Assembly: GCA_015143295.1 (NCBI GenBank)
Contig: CM026556.1
Span: 19,220,547-19,284,546 of the forward strand
DNA from: Tetracentron sinense
Taxonomy: Eukaryota > Streptophyta > Magnoliopsida > Trochodendrales > Trochodendraceae
Reading direction: 5' to 3'
DNA length: 64,000 bases
How positions within the stretch are numbered: the first letter of the stretch is position 1; the number at the start of each line of letters is the position of its first letter. The translations under genes and the position numbers were made by a program. The notes beneath the pieces were generated by a model that was not told where the DNA came from, did no database searches, and saw only the letters and a list, made by a program, of their open reading frames with translations. Positions 55,636 through 64,000 of the stretch are shown here, in pieces.

Positions 55636-58600
55636 AAATCACATCATATCACACATATAGAAGCCCAGTCGGGCTCTCATAACTTCCTGCAGTCGATCAC
55701 ACTTCCCCTGCGATCTATCGCAAATCACACGAGCCTAAATTCCGAGCTAGGCACAGCCCGAAACCGAGGGCTCCATCCCTCTGCTCCATTTTCACTCTCA
55801 TCCATCCCATCCATACATCATTCATAAGGTCTTTGACCTTTTTTTCATCCACACATAATATTACCTAACCATTCCATGTAATAAAAGTAGCTTAAATAAG
55901 GGAAAAGAGAAGAGATAGAGAGGGATTTTACCTACTACACGACTTTCGAGGCTCCAGATGTTGAAATGGTCGTCGCCAATGCGATCAAAACGCTGGAAAA
56001 CCTCTAGGTGACCCGCTTCTCTCTCTAACCTCCCCTTTCTCTCTCTAGAATTCTCTCTTTCTCTCTCTACACGCCAATCGAGACACCGGGGAGAAAATCG
56101 GACGTCGCCAATGCGTCGGGAACGTCGAAAAACCCCGGGGTAGGGTACATGCAATGCGCGGCCACCCTTCTCTCTCTTCCTTTCTCTCTCTCTCTCTCTC
56201 TCTAAAAAAACCATTCGGTGGCTACTGTGTCCACTGTGTCCGAATGTGGGAAATAAAGGATTAAGGCTTTGCCTTAATATAGAATATGAGGTTAAATCGT
56301 GTGCAACGGCCCGTACAATGTTTGGTGTGGCATTGCCTTTTTGACCATTGACTTAGTTTGACCAAGGTTTGACCGATTCCGATTTTTATGGAAATGCCCC
56401 GTGTAACCATACCAAACGACGTCCGTTTTCAACGAAACTTCGGGTGACCGACCATGAGGTAGTCCGACACCTGCTATAAAAATTTCAGGGAAAATTACTG
56501 AGTTTTGACAACTACACTTTTGTCCGGAAGAAAACTGTAAAACCCACTAATTTCCTGCTTTCGGACACAAAACAGGCCGCCGTTTCTTCGTTTGAGATCA
56601 CTAACTGCCGAAACAACAGATGTTAGTTACCACGGCCGACCGGCACGTGCTGGTATCAGCCGCACAGATTTCTATTAGGATCCCCAAGAAATATTGAGTC
56701 CCACTTAATTTCTGGAAATCTGGAAATTTCCCATTTTCTTGATTTTCTTACATGATATGACTCTGCGGTCCTGCGAAACGATACCTGACGGAACCAATAC
56801 AAGTGAAGGTCCTGGTAGTCGACTAACACACTGTGCACGGTTTTCGAGAAGAAATACTGAGATTTTATCGGTACAACTCAATCCCGAGTAAAACTCCCTT
56901 TTCATAATTTAATTAAAAACTTAACCTATTAACCCCAATTAAGGACCAATAAACCCATAATTTTATTATATTAGAATTCTGGGGCGTTACATAAATCAAC
57001 TGAACTTGGAAATCTGAAATCCTATTCTCGAATTAATAACCCAAACATAAAAACTATATCCATCGAAGTAAATCCAAAAGTCATCCATGATGAAATCTGA
57101 TCTTTCGATAATTAAAGTCTAAATAAACTTAAACCACTAGGAGTTTAATAATATGGATATCGATCCAACTCCTCCTTTTCAATGTAATTACCTTCTTGTT
57201 CCTCGATATAATCCTCATCTTGCCAAGGTTCAGCTGCAGCCTCGAAATTTAAATCTGCGGACACAAAACATATCGGCTTAGCAACAAGCAGTTCGGTAGA
57301 CATAAAATCCTAGCTAACAATATCACAAACATTAACATAATCATCTTTATCATGACTTAATTTAACATGCATATATAAATCAGAGTACAGAACATGGGAG
57401 CATTTTATCATATGTATTACCATTCTTATCTTACTTAGGTCATTATTCTCTTACTTTCATCGTGAATGTCATCAACTTATATGCATTTGTAAAATAACTT
57501 AAAATAACTCTCCACCATATACGTGAAGAGATTACCTATACATTACTTACCGAGGTACCAACCTTAGCACTCGCTAGTGTACGCGTACTTCCTTATGATT
57601 CACTTTCTTAGTTACATATACCCTTATGATCTTAGACCGATGGTACTCGGGTATTACGAAACTCAAACATGTAACCTTACATTTATACTTATTTAGTTTT
57701 GGCTATCGTGATCTTATCATGCTTGTGCGTATATCATATCCGTGAGTGAAAAGTGGTAAACCCTCGGGTAAATTGTACCTTAGATTATTAGTCAATGGTC
57801 ATTGGAAATTCATCATAACGTCCCACATCACTATAATGAAAGACCTAAGCGAACAAGACCATAATTCAAGGCTCGTTTACCCAAAAATAGACCACAAAAT
57901 GTAAATCATACATTATATATCATGACATATTATTCTCATAATTCATAAGGTAATCATATATAATCTTGGTTCTTAAAATAAAATTCATGGGATCATAGAT
58001 CACTCATCATAATCAATTTTGCATCAAAATACATACACTATTAACCTAAATTTTTAAATGGCACAAATTTTTTGTAAATTCAAATCAAACTCCTATCCTT
58101 CAATCAAATCAAAACCTCAGAATACATCATTTCTTCCTTATTAAATCATAAAAACTTTAGAATGCATCCCTTCATCCATACTGAATCATACAATATTAAA
58201 TCATAATCATAAACTTATCCTCCATTAATAATCATAGTGAGATTTACATAAGAGTGAATCTCTACAATAAAATAATGCTTCTTATTCTTATTCAAATCTT
58301 AACCTCTTATTCTTATCTTAATCATACTTTACAATAATGATCATGTTAAAATCAACATAGGAGATTATATCTACCTCTCTTGATGGTTTTCCTACAATGT
58401 CACGCTTGCGAATGGACCTTGATCTTGATCTTCGAGACCTTTTCTTCTCCTCCAAGTAAGAGCCCTTTGCAAACCCTAGGTTTCTCTCTTTTTACATCTC
58501 TAAAACTCTTAGAATGTTTCTTCAACCCTTAACCTACAAAATAATGAATATATATAAGGTTTGGAACCCTAAACCATTAAAAAGTCGGAAATTATCGCCT

Positions 58601-58835
58601 TTTGACGTTTCTGTGCGCAACCACTGCTTGGGCGGAGTTAGTGGCCGCTCGAGTGATTTTGCTTTGAACTACGGGTTGGGTTCTGGACGCCACTGCTCGG
58701 GTGGCGCTTATGGGCGCTTGAGCAGGCCCTCCCTTTACAAAAAAAAGAACTTTTTTGCTACTTTTTTGTTAGCTTCGATTTCATGCATTTAGATCATAAA
58801 AATGACTAAAAATAAATAAAATATTTGGTTTTCTA

Positions 58836-59175
58836 CATTTTCCTTCTCTCTGGTGTCATCAAAAGAGGACAACAACGGGACTAAAGGAGTATCTCCCAGA
58901 ACATGAACTGGATGGGAGTATCTCTGTACTAACACTCTCCCCGTAAAGAGGAACCCAAGAAAAAATGGAACCAACTCAAAGAAAGAAATATCCTTAGAGA
59001 TAAACCTCTTACTTGTTAGGGGATCAAACACATTGTACCCCTTCTGTGTAGAGGAATAGCCTAATAACATACATTTGGTGGACTTAGGATCCAATTTAGA
59101 CCCTAGGATATGAAAGTAGTAAGTACAACCAAAGACACGAAACTGAAGACTAAAAGGAGGACTCTTAGGATGCAA
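58836..59175 (-). pseudogene. Integrase C-terminal region of element C
   Basis: LQFRVFGCTYYFH, LDPKSTKCMLLGYSSTQKGY and RFISKDISFFE are the conserved stretch that follows the copia integrase core. The frame then runs into the inserted sequence at 58830. Confidence 0.85.
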
Positions 59176-59267
59176 TAAGTGATAAGGAGACTTGAATCTA
59201 AAACCCGGGAGGGCATCCGATCAATCAAATACGCCACTGTAAGTATTGTCTCATACCATAACTTTTT

Positions 59268-59604
59268 TCAACTTTCATAGTAATAAACTTCGAATAATCT
59301 CAAGCATATGACGGTTCTTTGTTTTGCCACTACATTCTGTTGTGGTGTGTATACACAATTGTTTTGATGAATAATTGTATGTTCAGCACAGTAAGCTATG
59401 AGTGATCCCTCATGGTATTCTCGACCATGATCAGTGCGAAATATCTTAATATTTTTATCAAATTGAGTTTTGATCATATAATGAAATGTGTGAATAGTAT
59501 TGGGCACACCATCTCGAGTTTTTAATAGGTACAATCAAGTGTAGCGGGAACATCAATAAACGAAATAAAATATCAAAATCCAAATCAGGATAGAGTGGGA
59601 GAGG
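59268..59604 (-). pseudogene. Integrase core of element C, second part
   Basis: From 59604 the minus strand reads WGPSP-like, then YFISFID (first catalytic region), YLLKTRDG, FRTDHGREYHEG (catalytic Asp) and TPQQNVVAKQRT, where the catalytic Glu of the ERK motif has become Lys. Stops occur near 59580 and 59540. It continues from 60933 across the hAT insertion. Confidence 0.8.
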
Positions 59605-59646
59605 GTCCCCATTAGTGTCTTAAAAATCACTGAGTTGACTCGAAAC

Positions 59647-60087
59647 CATGGTTTGAAATCCCGGTTTCGACCAACCCCCCAGTATTGATATAATGCAAAT
59701 ATCGGGAAACACGATTTTAGATGGAATATCAGAAATTTTGAACGAAATATTGAAAAACTGAAATCTCGTTTTCTCGGCAATATTTCAATATGTTTTTAAA
59801 TAATTTTTTTATTGTTTTTATTAAAATTCTATAATATTTTAGCGAAATTTCTTGAAATTTATATATTTATCTTAAAAATAAAATAATAATATTTATATAA
59901 ATATAAAAAATTTTAATAAAATATTATTTTTCGACATTCAAAATTTTGGTAAATATAAAAAATATATATTTAATAAAATATTAGTAAATCGAAATCTCGA
60001 AATCCCGCCGAGATAATCGAAATTGTCGAAATTTCGGTTCGGGTTGAAGGATCAAAATCGTCGAGATTATTGGGATTTCAAACCTTG
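59647..60087. mobile_element. hAT-like MITE nested in the hAT, 441 bp
   Basis: 8-bp duplication ctcgaaac / cccgaaac (59639-59646, 60088-60095; one change). Ends CATGGTTTGAAATCCCGG and the inverse of GGGATTTCAAACCTTG. The interior is AT-rich with cgaaatctcgaaatcccg words. No coding capacity. Confidence 0.8.
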
Positions 60088-60245
60088 CCCGAAACTCGGT
60101 TGAGTCGACTGGATTTCGAGCCACCTCGATTGAAAACTTGGATCTATAATAAATCGGTTAAAAACTCGTTTGACTCGGTCGAGTTGACTTGACTTGTCTG
60201 AGTCAAGGGGATTGGATCAACCTTTAAAACTCTTGAAAAAAACTA

Positions 60246-60655
60246 TTAAAAAATGAGGAAAGGGAGATCATGAATGCGGATGGACCACCTGGGAGGTAAA
60301 ACGATAGAGAATTGGTAGAAAAGCATAGGATTGAACCGGGATGTTACTTGCATGTCCATGTACAGGTCTACTGGGATCTTGACTCTTTTCTTGTTAATCC
60401 CTTCTGTGTTCTCGTAGCCTTCTAAAGGAGAGGGAGGTGGTGGTACAGGGGCTGGTGATGCTGCCGAGAGTTTGAAGTTGAGAGGAGGTCTGCTGTATGC
60501 TTTATAGAGCTTCGACGGGAAAAGCTCTGTTTGAATGAGGAGAGAACTTGTTTGAGTGGAGAGAGTTTTCGAATTGATGACCATGTGTTGTCACATCTCA
60601 AAGGTAGTAATGATGAAACTGAGACAGGTGTGATAAGAAAATTAAAGAAGTGCAT
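60246..60655 (-). other. Possible captured gene segment inside the hAT
   Basis: Two overlapping minus-strand frames (60584-60246, 112 residues; 60655-60422, 77 residues) lie in DNA with less repeat character than the surroundings. The first contains a Pro-rich stretch (SPAPVPPPPSPLEGYEN) and INKKRVKIPVDLYMDMQ followed by a GT. I do not recognise the protein. It could be an exon picked up by the transposon, or chance. Confidence 0.25.
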
Positions 60656-60932
60656 TAGTATGCTATCATGTCTAACAAGATTCTTTGCAACAAAGCCCCT
60701 TTAACCTCCATTAATTATGATTAAAAGGTTTTAACGATTAATTTTTTAAATATTTTCTTTAACTTTAGGAGTTAATAAATCTTAACTACAGTTAAATTAA
60801 GTTAATTATTTATATATTTTAAATGAAAATGATATTATATTTTTCGAGTTTTGGTCGAGTTTTCGAGTTGACTCGACTCGGCAAGGTCTCGAGTCGATCC
60901 GAGTTTCTGTGTTTTAAAACACTGGTCCCCAT

Positions 60933-61757
60933 ACATCTGAATGCACAATTTCAAACGGAAATGAACTTTTACTTTGAGAACAAGAAATATGACTATGTTT
61001 TACCAGTTCATAAGTTTCATAATGCACATTTGTAAATTGACAAACTCAATCAAACGAGGAAAGAAAATTTTTAAGGACTGAAACGACAAGTGACCTAACC
61101 GACGATGCTAGAGAAAAATCTGGTCTTTATTCGTAGAACTACGGGACTAAAAAACAGTAGAGGTAGGAGCAGGAGCCTGATTCAAGATGTAAAGCCCATC
61201 CACTTTACGTCTATTCCTAATTTGTCGTTGTGTCACCAGATCCAGAAATACACAATGAGATGAGAAAAATGTTACACTACAACGCATATGCTTACTTAAA
61301 CTACTAACATAAAAGGAGATTAACAGAAAACCCAGGAACATGTAATACAGATGACAATGAGAGAGTAGGGGTGACATTGATGCTTCATTTCCCATACACA
61401 TGAAAATGAACCATAAGCTATTTTCACTCTCGAAGGACTAGAGCAAAAGTTGTAGATGAGAAAAGTGTGGACGTACCAAACATGATCCGAGGCTCATGAA
61501 TCGATGATCTAAGGAATCCCGTGCGAGGTTAATGAAAATACCTGATAGGCAGATGCATGAATACTTGTCTGAGCAACAAAAGTGGGGGATCCGGAAGATA
61601 ACTTCATCTGTGAAAGTAACTGATTGAAGCGCTCAAGTTCCTCTTTGGATACTGGAAGGGTGTCCTTATAGGATTGTTGAAAATGGGGTAGTATAACAGA
61701 TGATTCCTCAAAAGAGGCAATACCAGTGAAGGAGACACTATGCGTCTTGATTTGCAT
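60933..61757 (-). pseudogene. Gag end, protease and pre-integrase of element C
   Basis: 61757-61509 is the Gag C-terminus and protease start (FNQLLSQMKLSSGSPTFV). The active-site region IIDSxASDH near 61490 has Trp and Gly codons turned into stops. 61401-61147 gives CSVTFFSSHCVFLDLVTQR and KVDGLYIL of the pre-integrase. EIVHSDVWGP at 60970-60933 leads into the integrase. Similar to element B. Confidence 0.8.
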
Positions 61758-61780
61758 ACCTGGATGTTTTCCATACCATT

Positions 61781-63433
61781 ATTTTAAAAATAAATGTATA
61801 AAAGAAACAAAAATTTAAAATAGTATACTATTAGTATATTCAACTAATATTATAGACAATTGGGAATAACTTTTGACCACATAATCAATATTAAAATGCA
61901 TAAAATGTATTTGAATATCTTGATCTTGCTTGATTTGTTTTAGTTTTTTCTTTAATAGTTTCTATATTTAATCAAAAATAATTTTTCAAATTTTTCATTC
62001 AAATATTGATACAAATCTTTGGATACTTTAATAACGAATTGAACTGATTGCTTGACTGTCCTTTGATCAAAATCTCTTCTAAATATTTTTCTTAATACAA
62101 GATTTACCTATCAAAAACGAAAACAATAACTAACCTATTGGAGTCCATAGTCACTAATTATTGGAAATTATATGGTTACGGTTTAGATTTTTGATTCATT
62201 ATGCATAATTTTGAATTTTCTTAAAATATTTGTATTAAACAAAATCACAATGGAGTGCTCTGTTTTCATTAGAAAAACTAAAAAAAAAGTCTGAAAGATG
62301 AAAAAATGGGAAGGGTCAAGAGTTTGACAAAATATTATTATCTGATTAACATTTTCCTACATGTCAGTTAATATATTGTAATTATATATTTAAGATAGTG
62401 ACATTTCAGTATGAAAGACAAGAAGTGTATCGAAATATTAGGAATTGTGTCGTGAATATTGTAATTTTATGTTGCATGTAGGTTTTGTGTCGGTACCCAT
62501 GGAAACACACATTTTGTAGGTGTTGGTTTTAAAACCATGGTATCAGATGCAAAAGTATTAAACCTTGGTGTCGATCTAAACATTGGTTGCTAAGAAAGTT
62601 GACACGTTTCGTGGAAATTTAAGAAAGTCCAAAGAAATCATTTAAAAGATTAAGGAAACATTAGGAAAACATTGAGAACCTAAGATGATACTTTAGGAAT
62701 TGAATACTCAAGCATAAATACACATTTAGAATTCATTACATAACAAAATGCAAGTATGTAGAGTATCAAAATTTGAGAATCATGTTAGGTGACATTCGCT
62801 ATCTTGCATGAATAATCATTTAAGTTGTATTTTCTTATTTTTTTCTCGATTGTGAGTTTTTTAAAACTATACACGCCCTCTTTAGTGGCCTTAAATTGAT
62901 ACAAATTGTCCCATTAAAAACTTTTCGTGAAGTAGGAGTATATTATCAAAGTGTTGTTTCGCTTTATACTAGGATCTAATGTAGGTCATTACTAGTAGAT
63001 GCCAAGGGAAAGAAGAAAAAAAAGGTTTACGTAAGTCTTTAAGGCATACCTTGTTCTTTGATCTCATAGAACTAGAGAAGACTTTGATGACTTCTTCTCG
63101 AAACAAACTCTAGAGATAAGTGATATTTCCCCTTAAATCTTCTTCTATTCTTTCTCAGATTTTTTTCAAATCTCAACTTTTCAGCAATCTGAATGGAGAT
63201 TTATAATGGAGCTTCTCTCATATTTCAAATTTCAAAAGAGAAATTCCGTCATGACTCAAAATCCCCCTTAGAAGTTATAGGACTTTGGTTCATGTCTTAT
63301 ACTTCAAACCATCCTGCAAGAGCATTCAAAGCAATGCTAAAGAAAACGGAGTTAAAATTTTTCATAACAATTAACACAACCGTATTCCAAAGACATAAAC
63401 GAAACCAAATGAAACTGAAGTTTAGCCGGTAGA
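61781..63433. other. AT-rich DNA without recognised gene
   Basis: No conserved coding motif on either strand. Short frames such as 63193-63432 show no known domain. A missing last exon of the SKP2-like gene was looked for here and not seen. Confidence 0.5.
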
Positions 63434-63924
63434 TCAGTCTAACACATTCAGGTCATAGGTTGGCATCCCCACCTTCAACAAGTCTATAGTAAATATATAC
63501 AATCGCTCCTTCACCCTCTCAACAGAAATCAAGGTAAGGCCACTTGTCCAGGCCCTTGTCTCCTTCTGGGTGTTCTTCCTCGACACCCTCTTCAATGTAC
63601 TCTTTCTCCACCCACGGAGCTGGAGCACAAATGTCGAAGGGAGGACCTGCCGATAATAATAGTTCGGCTGAGCATGGAAGGCTCAGTGTATACTAACTAC
63701 TAAACAATGATGTTATAATAAAAATAAGGGTTCATAAGCAATTCAGATACATCTCAAATTCATCAAATAATGGTATAACAGTAACAAGAGTTCATAAGCA
63801 ATTCACATATATATTTCGGATTTCAGTATACATGACATTCTTCATTTCAACATGCAGCAATCATAGCTTTGATGTTCATGTGCATACTTTTCAAAACTAT
63901 ATACTTTACTTTCTTCGAAATCAT
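63434..63924. other. Unassigned repeat-like DNA
   Basis: A moderately GC-rich block (63500-63660) then AT-rich DNA with two near-identical phrases (aagggttcataagcaattcagatac near 63727 and agagttcataagcaattcac near 63786), a short direct repeat of about 60 bp. The wording is LTR-like, but no borders are visible. Confidence 0.35.
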
Positions 63925-64000
63925 CATATGGAACTAACAATGTGTAAGTTAGTAGGAATACATTGTCTAGATGTATCCTAAATAACTTAGAACAATACTA
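63925..64000 (-). mobile_element. Partial second copy of the 2.15-kb solo-LTR family
   Basis: tcatcatatggaactaacaa, then tgtgtaagttagtaggaata and on to the window end, matches 11957-12035 in the solo LTR with a handful of differences. The copy continues past the window. Confidence 0.75.

Larger units (their letters stand above)
53587..56991 (-). mobile_element. Solo LTR 2, 3405 bp
   Basis: Perfect 5-bp duplication taaat (53582-53586, 56992-56996). Ends TGTGACGCCCCAAATCCGCG and TTCTGGGGCGTTACA. It is the same family as solo LTR 1 at 16338-19101: shared start, shared aaatcaagttccgagacgcg-type block, shared end ttttattatattanaattct. A minus-strand TATA region (TTCTATATTAAGG) near 56268-56281 gives minus orientation. 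It holds two tandem arrays and CT-rich tracts (56020-56205). No coding capacity. Confidence 0.9.
53430..58830 (-). mobile_element. Solo-LTR-like insertion of about 2 kb in element C, with solo LTR 2 nested
   Basis: Copia element C stops at 53429 and resumes at 58831, with ttcta on both sides (53425-53429 and 58831-58835). Without the nested solo LTR 2 the insert is about 1.99 kb. Its left end, TACTGCGCCCCAAAATC, resembles the TGTGACGCCCCAAATCC start of solo LTR 2. A minus-strand TATA region (CTTATATATATTC) is near 58542-58556. No coding domain. TG/CA ends are not preserved, so the solo-LTR call is inference. Confidence 0.5.
59613..60924. mobile_element. hAT element with ACTCG motifs, 1312 bp, in the element C integrase
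   Basis: Perfect 8-bp duplication gtccccat (59605-59612, 60925-60932), which lies in the WGP codons of the integrase. Ends TAGTGTCTTAAAA and the inverse of TTTTAAAACACTG. Subterminal ACTCG/CGAGT pentamers cluster at 59630-59646, 60090-60200 and 60840-60905. It contains a second hAT (59647-60087) and a non-repetitive block (about 60246-60660) that may be captured DNA. Confidence 0.88.
52340..61780 (-). mobile_element. Copia element C, minus strand, split by several insertions
   Basis: Order on the minus strand: Gag end (61757), protease (61500), pre-integrase (61401-61147), integrase (60970-58836), reverse transcriptase N-terminus (53429-52890), RNase H end (52870-52690), LTR (about 52611-52340). 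The pieces follow the normal copia order and share sequence with element B, which supports one element. It is interrupted by the hAT 59613-60924 and by the composite LTR insertion 53430-58830. The right end is truncated near 61780 before the Gag N-terminus. Confidence 0.7.

Noticed and set aside
50744-64000. Search for the last exon of the SKP2-like gene
   Set aside because: No stretch with the expected Leu-rich repeat and phase was seen on the plus strand; not annotated.

Overview
The window is nuclear DNA of a flowering plant, most likely a dicot-type angiosperm; the species cannot be named from the sequence. The evidence is intron-containing plant genes (a CHX cation/proton exchanger and an SKP2-type F-box/LRR gene), plant-type Ty1/copia, Ty3/gypsy, TRIM, CACTA, hAT, MULE and LINE elements, and a degenerate copy of the chloroplast gene psbC. 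The DNA is AT-rich. Most of the window is transposable elements inserted into one another. I found no rRNA, convincing tRNA or CRISPR. 1-19.2 kb: a decayed, Sirevirus-like Ty1/copia element on the minus strand (element A; 5' LTR at 15298-19161, 3' LTR fragment at 2194-2354) carries four younger insertions. These are a Ty3/gypsy element in its 3' LTR (LTR 1503-2193), a second copia element (B, 3096-7796), a 2.15-kb solo LTR inside its integrase gene (10106-12257, duplicated site agagc), and a 2.76-kb solo LTR inside its 5' LTR (16338-19101, duplicated site ctaga). 19.2-28.3 kb: mostly non-coding DNA with several MITE-like inverted repeats, then the CHX gene (27159 down to 24255, two exons, complete). 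Two MULE-type MITEs in inverted orientation lie about 0.6 kb upstream of its start codon. 28.3-42.8 kb: the 3' part of a plus-strand Ty3/gypsy element, with a TRIM inserted in its internal region (29763-30731). Its 3' LTR, starting near 32124, is split by a complete 9.85-kb CACTA transposon (32600-42450). The CACTA carries an open TNP2-type transposase gene and a broken Transposase_24 gene. 43-64 kb: a plus-strand SKP2A/B-like F-box/LRR gene (start codon 45198) whose introns are swollen by insertions. Intron 1 (4.8 kb) holds a LINE remnant with two nested hAT-like elements. Intron 3 (more than 13 kb) holds a nuclear psbC fragment with a hAT MITE, then a minus-strand copia element (C, about 52340-61780) that is itself split by two nested solo LTRs and by a hAT carrying another hAT. 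The last exon of the gene was not found in the window. How the parts relate: many insertions can be ordered in time because their target-site duplications are readable and the interrupted host sequence resumes on the far side. The likely functional host genes are CHX and, if its last exon lies beyond 64000, the SKP2-like gene. The best candidate for recent transposition activity is the CACTA TNP2 gene, which is open over all predicted exons.
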